Shown: piece after piece, positions 17,106 to 25,770 of the stretch
Numbering within the stretch: position 1 is the stretch's first letter
How the letters are laid out: every line of letters begins with the position of its first letter
Assembly: GCA_024403775.1 (NCBI GenBank)
Contig: JAKSRE010000006.1
Coordinates: 1-64,000, forward strand
DNA: 64,000 nucleotides
From: Clostridia bacterium
Lineage (GTDB): Bacteria; Bacillota; Clostridia; Saccharofermentanales; Saccharofermentanaceae
Direction: 5' to 3'
The notes under the pieces: generated by a model
The model's input: only the letters and a program-made list of their open reading frames with translations
Told to the model about the DNA's origin: nothing
Databases searched by the model: none
Position numbers and translations under genes: made by a program

Positions 17106-17660
17106 ATGCCAAGTGAGAAGATTCTTGCTGCTAAGCAGCAGGTTGTAGCTGATCTCGTAGAGACATTCAAGGGTGCTACTTCATTCGTATTCTTATCAAC
17201 ACGTGGACTTACAGTTGCACAGGATACAGAATTACGTAATGAGCTCCGTAAGAATGATGTAAAGCTTCAGGTTATTAAGAACACTACACTTCGTCTCGTA
17301 TTTAAGGAACTCGGTATCGAGGGTCTTGATGAGATTTTTGTAGGTCCTACAACTGTAGCATATTCAGAGAACCTCATTGCTCCAGCTAAGGTTGTAGCAA
17401 AGTTCGCTGAGTCAATCGAAGTACTCGAGATCAAGGGTGGTATTATTGAAGGCAAGGCTGCTTCTGTTGCAGAAGTTATCGCTCTTTCAAAGGTACCAGA
17501 GAAGGAGACACTTTACAGTCAGATCGTTTATGGTATGCTTTTCCCAATGACAAAGCTTGCTATGCTCGTAAAGGCTGTAGCAGAAAAGGCACAGGAAGGC
17601 GGCGAAGCTGCTCCTGCAGCTACTGAGGCACCAGCTGAGACAGCTGAGGCTGAAGCATAA
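17106..17660 (+). CDS. rplJ: 50S ribosomal protein L10
   Basis: A 184-residue L10, base of the L7/L12 stalk and binder of 23S rRNA. KQQVVADLVETFKGATSFVFLSTRGLTV and NDVKLQVIKNTTLRLVFKELG are typical N-terminal blocks. The extreme C-terminus is an Ala/Glu-rich tail (about 30 residues from GGEAAPAATEAPAE). The start is ATG 17106 with AAGGAGGAAC upstream; the alternative upstream start at 17067 lies inside the attenuator. rplL follows at 47 bp. Confidence 0.95.
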   Translation: MPSEKILAAKQQVVADLVETFKGATSFVFLSTRGLTVAQDTELRNELRKNDVKLQVIKNTTLRLVFKELGIEGLDEIFVGPTTVAYSENLIAPAKVVAKFAESIEVLEIKGGIIEGKAASVAEVIALSKVPEKETLYSQIVYGMLFPMTKLAMLVKAVAEKAQEGGEAAPAATEAPAETAEAEA

Positions 17661-17707
17661 TTCATTTAAAAATTTAACTATTATATCTTTATCAGGAGGA
17701 TAAAAAC

Positions 17708-18085
17708 ATGGCAAGTGAGAAGATTACAAAGATGATCGAAGACATCAAGGCTCTCTCAGTAATGGAGCTTTTCGAGTTAGAGCAGGCAATTGAAGAGGAG
17801 TTCGGTGTATCAGCTGCTGCTGCAGTTGTAGCTGCTCCAGGTGCAGGCGCAGGCGCTGCTGCTGAGGCTGAGAAGACAGAGTTCACAGTAGTTCTTAAGA
17901 GCTTCGGTGATTCAAAGATGAACGTTATCAAGGCTGTTAAGGATGCTTGTGGTCTTGGTCTTAAGGAAGCTAAGGAGGCTGTTGAGGCTGCTCCTAAGGC
18001 TCTTAAGGAGAACGTTTCTAAGGACGAGGCTGAGGCTCTCGCTAAGAAGCTTACTGAGGCTGGTGCTGAGGTTGAGATTAAGTAA
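17708..18085 (+). CDS. rplL: 50S ribosomal protein L7/L12
   Basis: A 125-residue L7/L12, the multi-copy stalk protein that recruits translational GTPases. It shows the N-terminal dimerisation helices ([20 protein letters not shown]), an Ala/Gly hinge, and the globular domain KNVIKAVK-type block ([38 protein letters not shown]). AGGAGG precedes the ATG. A terminator follows. Confidence 0.97.
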   Translation: MASEKITKMIEDIKALSVMELFELEQAIEEEFGVSAAAAVVAAPGAGAGAAAEAEKTEFTVVLKSFGDSKMNVIKAVKDACGLGLKEAKEAVEAAPKALKENVSKDEAEALAKKLTEAGAEVEIK

Positions 18086-18112
18086 TTTTAAATTACTTAC
18101 AAACTTGTACTT

Positions 18113-18149
18113 AAAAGAGACTGTTGACTTATGTCAGCAGTCTTTTTTT
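18113..18149 (+). terminator. Terminator of the rplJL operon
   Basis: The stem AGACTGTTGAC / GTCAGCAGTCT with loop TTAT and a seven-base T-run lies 27 bp after rplL. Confidence 0.92.
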
Positions 18150-18194
18150 GTTTGCTATTTTATGAAAGTGGAATTGCTTACAAAAAATTCGCAT

Positions 18195-18224
18195 AAAAAA
18201 AAATACCACACTTCAGTGTGGTAT
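18195..18224 (-). terminator. Terminator of the tRNA-Met/tRNA-Glu transcript
   Basis: On the minus strand a perfect 10-bp stem, ATACCACACT / AGTGTGGTAT, is followed by a run of nine T residues. It sits directly against the CCA end of tRNA-Glu. Confidence 0.92.
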
Positions 18225-18299
18225 TGGTGACCCGTACGGGAATCGAACCCGTGTCTCCACCGTGAAAGGGTGATGTCTTAGCCGTTTGACCAACGGGCC
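18225..18299 (-). tRNA. tRNA-Glu (UUC)
   Basis: On the minus strand the 75-nt cloverleaf begins GGCCCGT and closes with ACGGGTC, discriminator A and an encoded CCA. The anticodon stem TCACC / GGTGG encloses loop CTTTCAC with anticodon TTC. The T loop is GTTCGATTC. It is co-transcribed with the tRNA-Met just upstream. Confidence 0.95.
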
Positions 18300-18310
18300 A
18301 AAAAAAAGAG

Positions 18311-18387
18311 TGGTAGCGGCAGTGGGATTCGAACCTACGACCTGCCGGGTATGAACCGGACGCTCTGGCCAACTGAGCTATGCCGCC
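18311..18387 (-). tRNA. tRNA-Met (CAU), elongator type
   Basis: On the minus strand the 77-nt tRNA begins GGCGGCA and closes with TGCCGCT, then ACCA. The anticodon loop TTCATAC gives CAT. The paired acceptor end and the absence of the three initiator G-C pairs argue against fMet. The TTCATACC-CGG arm resembles elongator Met rather than the lysidine-modified Ile tRNA, though the two share an anticodon. One anticodon-stem position (27-43) is T-C. Confidence 0.88.
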
Positions 18388-18426
18388 ATATAACCACTCT
18401 GTTTATTGCTTTCGCAATGCCTTAAA

Positions 18427-18455
18427 ATTATAACTACACAAGTAATTTCTGTCAA
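18427..18455 (-). promoter_or_regulatory. Consensus promoter for tRNA-Met and tRNA-Glu
   Basis: On the minus strand TTGACA (18455-18450) and TATAAT (18432-18427) are separated by 17 bp, about 40 bp before tRNA-Met. Both hexamers are perfect. Confidence 0.92.
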
Positions 18456-18479
18456 GTAAAAAATTAAAACAAATTAATT

Positions 18480-19052
18480 TCAACCCAAACTATTATAAAT
18501 TTTGCAGAATTCCTCATAATATTTATCATTCGGTTCAAAGAGAATAGGGGCTGCATGACCTCCATAAAGAAGCTGTCTGTTAAACATAATTAAATCAGAA
18601 TCTCTGTCAATATAATATACATAAGCGAGAAGTCGGTCATATGAATCATAAAGTTCTTCATCATATTCAAGGTACACCTCACAGGAAGAGAGAATATCAT
18701 GTGTAAAGTCTGAGGCAAGAATACCTTCTTCAGAATTTTTGTCCTCATCAGGAGAGACGGATTCCGGGCAGTCGATACCAAGAAGTCTCACACGCACTTT
18801 CTCATTATTCATAAGAATAACAATCGTGTCTCCATCTATAACGCGGTCTACTGGATATGGGCCATCAAGAGAAATACTATCAGAAATAATTACCTTCCAG
18901 GGCTTGGGATTAACACTTAAATCAGTTTGAGAAGGACTTAAAGAAGCAGGCTTACCAGAACTTAAGATAAAACTTAAAGCAGCACCGCAGAGAACTACTG
19001 ATAGAACAAAAGCACAAATATAAGGCAATTTGCGATAGTTTTTTCTTATCAT
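18480..19052 (-). CDS. Secreted or membrane-anchored thermonuclease-like (SNase) protein
   Basis: A 190-residue protein with an N-terminal hydrophobic segment (about residues 11-32) that is either a signal peptide or an anchor, then a staphylococcal-nuclease OB fold from about residue 62: VDRVIDGDTIVILMNN, VRVRLLGIDCPES and YDRLLAYVYY. The Arg/Asp/Glu of RLLGIDCPE and the Arg of YDRLLAYV match the catalytic set (Arg35, Asp40, Glu43, Arg87) of the archetype. It probably degrades extracellular nucleic acid. GGAGAG precedes ATG 19052. It is transcribed away from the cobalamin riboswitch. Confidence 0.85.
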   Translation of the reverse strand: MIRKNYRKLPYICAFVLSVVLCGAALSFILSSGKPASLSPSQTDLSVNPKPWKVIISDSISLDGPYPVDRVIDGDTIVILMNNEKVRVRLLGIDCPESVSPDEDKNSEEGILASDFTHDILSSCEVYLEYDEELYDSYDRLLAYVYYIDRDSDLIMFNRQLLYGGHAAPILFEPNDKYYEEFCKIYNSLG

Positions 19053-19070
19053 TAAGTAATCTCTCCAATC

Positions 19071-19100
19071 TTGAATAACAACTTAATTTTAACATATAAT
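19071..19100 (+). promoter_or_regulatory. Promoter of the cobalamin riboswitch and btu operon
   Basis: TTGAAT (19071-19076) and a perfect TATAAT (19095-19100) are 18 bp apart, just before the riboswitch. Confidence 0.65.
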
Positions 19101-19107
19101 AGACGAA

Positions 19108-19278
19108 CCGACGGTGCTTCGTAACAGAAGATAATAGGGAACACGGTGTAAATCCGAGACAGCCCCCGCTACTGTAAGTGTTAAAAAAGAGTCATTCATT
19201 ATGTCATTCAGTAATATTAGTAGTTATTGGAGAAGGCGAGTGACTTACAGCATGAGTCAGGAGACCTGCCGATCGAGT
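19108..19278 (+). ncRNA. Cobalamin (adenosylcobalamin-type) riboswitch
   Basis: The conserved core is plain: ACGGTGCTTCG at the 5' end, GGGAACACGGTGTAAATCCG, the ACAGCCCCCGCTACTGTAA block, and the B12 box AGTCAGGAGACCTGCC (19255-19270). It precedes a btuFCD-like transporter, the usual target, so bound cobalamin should turn off uptake. No strong terminator follows, so control may act on translation of btuF. The bounds are approximate. Confidence 0.95.
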
Positions 19279-19332
19279 TTGTTTATTTGTTGAAGCTGCG
19301 GGTTGGCGGCATTTGACAGAAAAGAGTTTTTT

Positions 19333-20355
19333 ATGAAGCGTAGTATCGCAAAGAAAGTAGCTTCAGGTGTACTTAGCATGTGTATGCTTTTGAGTGTTGT
19401 TACTGCTTGTTCAGATTCAGCAAATGAGACTGAGTCAACAACTGCAGCAGCTACAGAAGAGACAGAAGCAACAACTACTGAAGCTCAGACAGAGGCTACT
19501 GAGGAAACAGAAGCCCAGGTAGTAGATGGTAACTATCCAGTAGTTCTCACAGACATTTATGGTCATGAGGTATCTATTGAAAGCGAGCCACAGACTATCG
19601 TTAGTATCTCTCCAGCTTTAACAGAGATTATCTATGAGCTTGGTCAGGGTTCAAAGCTTATCGGTAGAACAGACTATGATGATTATCCAGCAGAAGTATT
19701 TGATGTACCTTCAATTGGTGATCTTTATACTCCAAATATCGAGGCAATTGTAGAGCTTGATCCAGATGTAATTCTTGCATCATCAATCTTTACTGAGGAC
19801 GCTTATAACCAGCTTACAGACCTTGGATATACAGTTGTAATCATCATGGATGAGACAACACTTTCTGGTATGTTTGAGAACATTAATAATGTAGCAGCAG
19901 TTCTTAACTGTGCTGATGTAGCAGAAAGCTACTGCGAGGAGCTTCAGGACAGACTTGATGCTATTGTAGTTCCAGAAACTGATGTAACAGTATATTACTG
20001 CTTAGGTTTTGGTGAGTGGGGAGAGTACACTGCAGGTGGCGATACATTTATTAATGATATTATCGTAGCAGCAGGTGCAAAGAATGCAGCAGCTGATGTA
20101 AGTGGCTGGTCATATTCAATCGAAGCTCTTCTTGAAGCAGATCCTGATTATATCCTTGTATCAGCATGGGATTATGATACATTTATTGCAACAGAGCCAT
20201 ATAACACTTTGACAGCTGTTCAGAATGGTAAAGTTTTTGCAATTGATAACAACATTTTCGACAGACAGTGTGGAAGAAACGTAGATGCAGTTGAGTTAAT
20301 TAACGGTATCATCTTAGGTCAGGCAGAAGATGTCGATGTAGATGAAGCAGCATAA
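19333..20355 (+). CDS. btuF: Cobalamin ABC transporter substrate-binding lipoprotein
   Basis: A 340-residue lipoprotein. The signal peptide ends in a lipobox, LSVVTAC, then a Thr/Glu/Ala-rich linker (about residues 28-60) leads to a helical-backbone metal-receptor (TroA/BtuF type) domain: VLTDIYGHEVSIESEPQTIV, DYPAEVFDVPSIGDLYTPN, and PDYILVSAWDY. ATG 19333 is chosen because it gives a proper signal peptide and AAAGAG lies six bases upstream. Substrate identity rests on the riboswitch and the BtuC/BtuD-like neighbours. Its end overlaps btuC by 14 bp. Confidence 0.88.
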   Translation: MKRSIAKKVASGVLSMCMLLSVVTACSDSANETESTTAAATEETEATTTEAQTEATEETEAQVVDGNYPVVLTDIYGHEVSIESEPQTIVSISPALTEIIYELGQGSKLIGRTDYDDYPAEVFDVPSIGDLYTPNIEAIVELDPDVILASSIFTEDAYNQLTDLGYTVVIIMDETTLSGMFENINNVAAVLNCADVAESYCEELQDRLDAIVVPETDVTVYYCLGFGEWGEYTAGGDTFINDIIVAAGAKNAAADVSGWSYSIEALLEADPDYILVSAWDYDTFIATEPYNTLTAVQNGKVFAIDNNIFDRQCGRNVDAVELINGIILGQAEDVDVDEAA

Positions 20356-21376
20356 GTTTGTTTCAAAATTTAATACGGGTTTTAAAGTAATACTGGCTTT
20401 ATTAGTGTTACTTATGTTAATGCTGGCAGCATCTGTTATGGGTGCTGCCAGTATCTCATGCCGCGAAGTAATTAATGCTGTCCTTGGAAAAGAAGTAAGT
20501 AAAGCAGCATATACAATTCTTTTTAAGGTAAGATTTCCACGAATTATTACAAGTATCTGCGTAGGAGGGCTTCTCGCTGTAGTTGGAGCCTTGATGCAGG
20601 GTATCTTTAAAAACAAGATGGCTGATCCTTCAGTAATGGGTATTTCAGGCGGTGCTGGACTTGGCGCCAGTCTGATTATCGTCCTGGATATAAAAAATGT
20701 TTATGTAGGCATATCTGCCGTAGGAATAGGCGCCCTTATTGGCGCAGCTGTTACGCACATGATTATTCTAAGCGTTATAGCAGTAACTTCACGTAAGGGA
20801 ATAAGCAGCGTTAGTAGCACCTTACTCTCGGGAATAGCATTATCATCTTTTACAAGCAGCATGATAACAGTAATAATGGCACTTCACAGAGACAATATGG
20901 AGAAAGTATACATGTGGATGCTTGGGTCCTTTTCTGCATCGACTCAGGAGAAAGCAATATTTTTATCCATTTTATCTCTGATTCTGGTTCCACTTATCAT
21001 GATAATTGCACCACAGATAGACATATTAAAATTGGGAAGCACAACGGCATTAACCTATGGAATTAATCCAAAGAGTCTTATGCGTAAGGTTTTAACCATA
21101 TCCTCTGTTGCTGTAGCATTTACAGTAGCTAGTTCAGGAATAATTGGCTTTGTAGGACTTGTGATACCTCATATTGTATCTTTCTTTGGCATAAGACGTA
21201 TGAGGCCAAAAATCCTGATGAGCTTTATTGTAGGAGCGATATTCGTTCTATTAAGCGACTCGGTTGCAAGATCCATAATGGCACCATCCGAGCTTCCTGT
21301 AGGCGCGATAACAAGCCTAATTGGAGCACCATACTTTCTTATTCTTCTTATAAGAGGAAGGGAGGGCCGCGAGTAA
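20342..21376 (+). CDS. btuC: Cobalamin ABC transporter permease
   Basis: A 344-residue FecCD-family permease with about ten hydrophobic segments. MQGIFKNKMADPSVMGISGG and GFVGLVIPHIVSFFGIRR, the latter containing the cytoplasmic coupling region, are family hallmarks, and the C-terminal ELPVGAITSLIGAPYFLILL is typical. Its start lies within btuF, and its stop shares bases with the btuD start (TAATG), so all three genes should be translated together. Specificity for corrinoid rather than siderophore is inferred from the riboswitch. Confidence 0.9.
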   Translation: MKQHKFVSKFNTGFKVILALLVLLMLMLAASVMGAASISCREVINAVLGKEVSKAAYTILFKVRFPRIITSICVGGLLAVVGALMQGIFKNKMADPSVMGISGGAGLGASLIIVLDIKNVYVGISAVGIGALIGAAVTHMIILSVIAVTSRKGISSVSSTLLSGIALSSFTSSMITVIMALHRDNMEKVYMWMLGSFSASTQEKAIFLSILSLILVPLIMIIAPQIDILKLGSTTALTYGINPKSLMRKVLTISSVAVAFTVASSGIIGFVGLVIPHIVSFFGIRRMRPKILMSFIVGAIFVLLSDSVARSIMAPSELPVGAITSLIGAPYFLILLIRGREGRE

Positions 21377-22086
21377 TGGATATTAAAATTGAGAATCTGA
21401 CAGTTTGTTACGGAAAACATGAAGTTCTTAAGGATTTGAATTTCCTTTTCGAAAAGAATCACATCTACGCTATCCTGGGTCCAAATGGCTGTGGTAAAAC
21501 TACCCTGGTTGACAGAATTGCAAAAGATTTCTCGAAGACCTCTGATATATCATATATTGCGCAGGAGACATTGGGAGAGCTTGAATTAAAGGCATATGAT
21601 GTCGTATCTCTCGGAAGATATAATCCAAAGGATTTCTATCATTCCTTAACCAGAGAGGATAAGGAGAAGATAGAAAAGGCTATGTCAGATATGGATATAA
21701 GTCATGTTCAGGACAGAAACTTTGACACATTAAGTGGTGGCGAGAAACAGAGAATTCAGATAGCAAGAGCGCTTGCCAAAGATTATGAGTGGCTCTTATG
21801 TGATGAACCGACCTCAAGTCTTGATGTTAAGCATCAGGTTTTATTTGCAAGAACAGTAAAGAGAATTAATGAAGAGGGCAAATCAGTAATAGTTGTTTTG
21901 CATGATATTAATCTGGCGTCCTCAATAGCAGACAGAATTCTTCTCATGAAGGATGGCAGAATATATAAGGCAGGAATTCCTTCAGAAGTTCTGACAGAAG
22001 AAAATCTTAGAGCTTGTTTTAATACTGATTTTGTAAGAATTCAAAACGAAGATAGAAATATAATCAATTTCATATATAATGTATGA
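21376..22086 (+). CDS. btuD: Cobalamin ABC transporter ATPase
   Basis: A 236-residue ABC ATPase. Walker A is GPNGCGKTTLV, the Q-loop lies near YIAQETLG, the signature is LSGGEKQRIQIARAL, Walker B is WLLCDEPTSSLD, and the H-loop is VVLHDINLAS. It pairs with BtuC to power uptake. No terminator is visible before the transglutaminase-like gene 26 bp downstream, so read-through is possible. Confidence 0.9.
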   Translation: MDIKIENLTVCYGKHEVLKDLNFLFEKNHIYAILGPNGCGKTTLVDRIAKDFSKTSDISYIAQETLGELELKAYDVVSLGRYNPKDFYHSLTREDKEKIEKAMSDMDISHVQDRNFDTLSGGEKQRIQIARALAKDYEWLLCDEPTSSLDVKHQVLFARTVKRINEEGKSVIVVLHDINLASSIADRILLMKDGRIYKAGIPSEVLTEENLRACFNTDFVRIQNEDRNIINFIYNV

Positions 22087-22112
22087 AGTAAACAACATTA
22101 TGAGGTATTAAG

Positions 22113-22790
22113 ATGAACTGGATTTTAAAAGAAGAAGATTTTGAGGAATATTTACTTTCTACTGAGTTTATCGATATGGAGAACCCAAAGGTTAATATTA
22201 TCGCGCAGTACTGTATTGAGAGAGCTATGCATGCAGCTGAGATTAATGACAAGAATGCTTTCCCTGAGTTAGAGGCTGAGGTTGCAAGACAGTGCTATCT
22301 TCTTGTTAGAGATGAGATTAAGCATTCACATGACCATGGATTAGAAGATGTTGTTTTTAAGGCTTCAGAGGTTCTTGAGAAGAAGCATGCACTTTGTTTT
22401 GGCAAGGCTAATCTTCTTTGTGCACTTTTAAGAAGTTGTAATATTCCTGCTGGAATTGGTTATCAGTTTTTAAGACTTGATGAGAATGATGAGAAGTCAC
22501 CATTAATTCTTCATGCGCTTAATTTTGCATATCTCGGTTCAGCTGGTGGCTGGATGAGAATGGATGCACGCGGTAACAGAGAGGATCTTAAGTCTGAGAT
22601 GCTTCTTGATGGCGAGGATCTTCCATTTAAGGTTGATCCAGGACTTGGCGAGTGTGATGTACCATTTATTTATGCAGCTCACGATTTAAATGTAGTTACA
22701 AAAATGAGAATGTATAATGAAGTTAGCGCACTCTGGAAGGATTTACCAGATAAGCTTGCTGGAAAGAGTATTTTACACAAATTAAAATAA
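22113..22790 (+). CDS. Transglutaminase-like cysteine-protease-fold protein
   Basis: A 225-residue cytoplasmic protein with a transglutaminase-like core. The probable catalytic Cys is in KKHALCFGKANLLCALLR, the His in LHALNFAYL and the Asp in WMRMDARGN, giving the expected Cys-His-Asp order. No signal peptide or membrane span is visible. Proteins of this kind can act as proteases, deglycosylases or amidases, and I cannot assign a substrate. It is close to btuD but has no obvious link to cobalamin. AGGT-type spacing upstream of the ATG is weak. Confidence 0.72.
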   Translation: MNWILKEEDFEEYLLSTEFIDMENPKVNIIAQYCIERAMHAAEINDKNAFPELEAEVARQCYLLVRDEIKHSHDHGLEDVVFKASEVLEKKHALCFGKANLLCALLRSCNIPAGIGYQFLRLDENDEKSPLILHALNFAYLGSAGGWMRMDARGNREDLKSEMLLDGEDLPFKVDPGLGECDVPFIYAAHDLNVVTKMRMYNEVSALWKDLPDKLAGKSILHKLK

Positions 22791-22793
22791 CTC

Positions 22794-22823
22794 TTGACAA
22801 ATCGTTATCTCTCTTGCATAATA
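22794..22823 (+). promoter_or_regulatory. Promoter of tRNA-Cys
   Basis: A perfect TTGACA (22794-22799) and CATAAT (22818-22823) lie 18 bp apart, ending 26 bp before the tRNA. Confidence 0.75.
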
Positions 22824-22849
22824 TTCAAGCATTGTTAATGCAAGGACAT

Positions 22850-22924
22850 GGCGCCATAGCCAAGCGGTAAGGCAGAAGTCTGCAAAACTTTTATGCTCCA
22901 GTTCAAATCTGGATGGCGCCTCCA
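22850..22924 (+). tRNA. tRNA-Cys (GCA)
   Basis: A 75-nt cloverleaf. Acceptor arms GGCGCCA / TGGCGCC are followed by discriminator T and an encoded CCA. The anticodon loop is CTGCAAA with anticodon GCA, enclosed by GAAGT / ACTTT. The T arm is CCAGTTCAAATCTGG. It has its own promoter and terminator. Confidence 0.95.
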
Positions 22925-22927
22925 ATT

Positions 22928-22962
22928 AAAAAGACTGTCTCATATGAGACAGTCTTTTGTTT
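22928..22962. terminator. Bidirectional terminator between tRNA-Cys and the TSCPD gene
   Basis: A perfect palindrome, AAGACTGTCTCAT / ATGAGACAGTCTT (22931-22956), has T-rich sequence on the right and A-rich sequence on the left. It can stop both the tRNA transcript and the converging gene on the minus strand. Confidence 0.88.
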
Positions 22963-22994
22963 TGCCATAAATATTATTATTTAGAATCAGGTGA

Positions 22995-23249
22995 TTAAGC
23001 ACCCTTCTCCATAGCTTCTCTTACAGCAATTGCGAGCTGATCTGCGCAAGAAGTACCCTTGAAGCCACAGGTATTGCCCTTAAGCTTAGCTTCGATATCC
23101 TCAACTGTCATGCCATCACATAATTTTGCGATAGCCTTGAGGTTACCATTACAGCCTCCCATAAAGCTGATATTACTTACAACATTACCGTTAATATCGA
23201 AAGTAATCTCCATTGCACAAACCCCTTTAGGACTAAATCTATAATTCAT
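22995..23249 (-). CDS. Small cysteine-rich TSCPD-domain protein
   Basis: An 84-residue protein of the TSCPD family (the free-standing TIGR03905 type). Cysteines occur in SPKGVCAME, MGGCNGNLKAIAKLC and GNTCGFKGTSCADQL, the last being the degenerate TSCPD-type motif. The domain is also found at the C-terminus of some B12-dependent ribonucleotide reductases, where its cysteines may bind metal. The function of free-standing copies is unknown. GGAGGT precedes the ATG. It converges on tRNA-Cys and diverges from the glycosyltransferase gene. Confidence 0.85.
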   Translation of the reverse strand: MNYRFSPKGVCAMEITFDINGNVVSNISFMGGCNGNLKAIAKLCDGMTVEDIEAKLKGNTCGFKGTSCADQLAIAVREAMEKGA

Positions 23250-23330
23250 ATAAAGACCTCCATTATTTTCAAATACTAATACATTATATGTTATAATCTA
23301 TTGAATTGTGAATCATTTTATTGAGGTAAT

Positions 23331-24050
23331 ATGTTAAGTCTAGTAGTTCCAGCCTATAACGAGGGCGACAAAATCTATAATAACCTTATGACAATCTGCA
23401 GTGAACTTGACAGGTTCTGCGATGATTATGAGGTACTTCCAATTAATGATGGAAGTAAGGACAATACTCACGATGAGATTAATCGTGCAGCTATAGATAA
23501 TACACATATTCGTCCTATATCATATACACCTAACAGAGGCAAGGGTGGAGCTATTGTAGAAGGCGTAAGGGAAGCAAAAGGTGACCTTATTGGATTTATT
23601 GATGCTGACCTTGATCTGGCGCCATCTCACTTCGAGGATTTCCTTAATACCATGAAGAATACTTCTTGCGATATTGTAATTGGATCAAAAATGCATGAGG
23701 AATCAAAGCTGGAGTATCCATTTATCCGTAAGGTTTATTCCATCGGATATTATGTAATGCTTAAAATTCTTTTCGGGCTTAAGATAAAGGATACACAGAC
23801 TGGCATTAAGCTTTACCGAAGTGACCTTATAAAGGAGATTGCTCCAAAGCTTAAAACACAGGGTTTTGCCTTTGACATAGAGATTCTTGCTCTTGCTTCT
23901 ACAAAGAAAGCAAAAATAGAAGAGCGCCCAATTACACTTGAATTCACAAGAGGAAATTCATTTGGACGCATTCATATAAAAGATATATTAAAGATGTTCA
24001 CAGATACCATTAAAATATGGTGGAATCTTAAGATAAGAAGAAGTTACTAA
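23331..24050 (+). CDS. Family 2 glycosyltransferase, dolichyl-phosphate-sugar-synthase-like
   Basis: A 239-residue GT-A fold enzyme without membrane spans. The N-terminal LSLVVPAYNEGDKIYNNL, the nucleotide-binding PINDGSKDNT, the RGKGGAIVEGVREAKGD block, the metal-binding FIDADLDLAP and the TQTGIKLYRS segment place it near polyprenyl-phosphate glucosyl- or mannosyltransferases. It probably makes a lipid-linked sugar for surface glycan. It ends one base from the stop of the opposing sugar-transferase gene. Confidence 0.85.
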   Translation: MLSLVVPAYNEGDKIYNNLMTICSELDRFCDDYEVLPINDGSKDNTHDEINRAAIDNTHIRPISYTPNRGKGGAIVEGVREAKGDLIGFIDADLDLAPSHFEDFLNTMKNTSCDIVIGSKMHEESKLEYPFIRKVYSIGYYVMLKILFGLKIKDTQTGIKLYRSDLIKEIAPKLKTQGFAFDIEILALASTKKAKIEERPITLEFTRGNSFGRIHIKDILKMFTDTIKIWWNLKIRRSY

Positions 24051-24051
24051 T

Positions 24052-25530
24052 TTAAGTTTCCTTCGACTTATCGACAATCTTATCAATAAGCTGACTTGAC
24101 AGTGACTCTTCTGCAGAGCCGCTATTTTTTGTTGGCTTATCCTGAACATACATTTCTTCTGAAGTATCGTTGGCACGGAATAGATTATTATAAAGGTGAG
24201 TAGAGAAAACTGCTCGAACTGTAAGAAACATAATCTTTAAATCCTGAAGAAGTGAGTAGTTCTTAATATAAAGAAGATCGTAACGGAGCTTATCCTGAGG
24301 AGTTGTGTCATAATTACCAGCTACCTGTGCAAGTCCGGTAATACCAGCCTTAACACTAAATCTCTGTGAATATCCTGCGATCTCCTCATTAAACTGCTTA
24401 ACGAACACTGGTCTCTCTGCTCTAGGACCAACCACACTCATCTCGCCCTTAAGAACATTCCAGAACTGTGGAAGCTCGTCAATCTTGGAGCGACGGAGGA
24501 ACTTACCGAACTTGGTTACACGCGGATCGTTCTTACCAGAGATGATGGCACCAGTTTTAGCCTCAGCATCAAGTCCCATTGTACGAAGCTTATAGATTGT
24601 GAACTCCTTCATGCCCTGTGTAACACGTGTCTGTGTAAACATGGCATTACCAGGACTTGTAATCTTGATAATAAGCATTGATATAAGAATAATTGGTGAA
24701 GTAAGAATAAGTGCAAGGATAGATACAACGATATCAAAAATTCTTTTTACTGTTCTCTGCTCGAAAGTGAGAGTTAAACGGTCAAGCATGAATACCATCA
24801 TATCGTTAAAATTAATCATTCTGGATTTATAAAGACTAATCTCAAAGAATTGTGGAACGAGATATGCAACAGTATTTTGCTTTGCACAACGCATAATAAT
24901 GTCCGATTTACTGTCAGCAGGTACATCAGGACAGATAAATATTTCTGAATTACTTCGAATAGCCTGTCTTACTGCCATAGTATCATTGAACTTAATCATG
25001 TCTCCCATTGTGAGATCAAGACTTTTAAGTGAAGGAGCAATTTTGTTTGCTATCTCACCCATTGTAGTATTATTGGTACCTATAATACAAAGCTGTCCAT
25101 TATTATACATACGATGTGAGATAAAGCAGCAGAACATCTCCCAAATGAAGACATAGACAATGAGCACAAGAAAACTTATAAGAAGAACGCTTCGTGGGAA
25201 TGCTCTCTGCTCAGAGAGGTCCTTCATAGAGAAAGTAAGAAGTGTCTGAATAAATGCAAATGACAAAGTCTGGCTTACTACGTCCAGGTTCTTCTTACGG
25301 AAGAAGCGTGGCATCTGAAGATAGTCTGCAAGAAGGATAGTAGTAACTGTAATAAAAGGACTAAGATACATATAGGCATCATAGTTATACTCATGAGAAC
25401 TATCAAAATTAAAGTCAAATCCAAAAGCAACAAAGAAGCTTGTTACATATGCAAAGTGTACAACTACTGCAAGTCCAACCAGAAAAAACAATTTAAGTAT
25501 ATGTGGGACTGAAAAAAACTTTCTGTTCAT
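24052..25530 (-). CDS. Undecaprenyl-phosphate sugar phosphotransferase (initiating glycosyltransferase)
   Basis: A 492-residue polyprenyl glycosylphosphotransferase that starts exopolysaccharide or capsule units by moving a sugar-1-phosphate onto undecaprenyl phosphate. Four N-terminal membrane segments (about residues 11-125) and a Rossmann-like central region precede a fifth, re-entrant helix ([17 protein letters not shown], near 275). The catalytic domain has [37 protein letters not shown] and [11 protein letters not shown]. The C-terminal 40 residues are hydrophilic. It converges with the GT2 gene with no room for a terminator. Confidence 0.9.
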   Translation of the reverse strand: MNRKFFSVPHILKLFFLVGLAVVVHFAYVTSFFVAFGFDFNFDSSHEYNYDAYMYLSPFITVTTILLADYLQMPRFFRKKNLDVVSQTLSFAFIQTLLTFSMKDLSEQRAFPRSVLLISFLVLIVYVFIWEMFCCFISHRMYNNGQLCIIGTNNTTMGEIANKIAPSLKSLDLTMGDMIKFNDTMAVRQAIRSNSEIFICPDVPADSKSDIIMRCAKQNTVAYLVPQFFEISLYKSRMINFNDMMVFMLDRLTLTFEQRTVKRIFDIVVSILALILTSPIILISMLIIKITSPGNAMFTQTRVTQGMKEFTIYKLRTMGLDAEAKTGAIISGKNDPRVTKFGKFLRRSKIDELPQFWNVLKGEMSVVGPRAERPVFVKQFNEEIAGYSQRFSVKAGITGLAQVAGNYDTTPQDKLRYDLLYIKNYSLLQDLKIMFLTVRAVFSTHLYNNLFRANDTSEEMYVQDKPTKNSGSAEESLSSQLIDKIVDKSKET

Positions 25531-25770
25531 TTTTCAAATTAATCCTTACGATAAAAATAGTCACTTTATTATATATTAATTATTTTTAATAAACAAACAT
25601 ATTTCCAGAAGCAAAATATTAACTTAAGCAAAATAACAGAAAAAAACCTTAATTTTTTCGGGTAAATTTATTTGTTTGTACATTGATATTTATTGGGAAT
25701 ATAAGTATATTTTATAGATGGATAAATAAAAGAATCCTTTTTAAATATTGGGGAAGTTTTAAGGTGGACT

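Noticed and set aside
24048..24056. Overlapping terminator between the convergent glycosyltransferase genes
   Set aside because: The stop codons are one base apart, and no hairpin with a T-run spans them. Any terminator would lie inside the coding regions, and I did not find one.
25531..25770. Regulatory RNA or small gene between the sugar transferase and VanW genes
   Set aside because: The 240-bp divergent gap is AT-rich, with no convincing promoter pair, hairpin or small frame that I can support.
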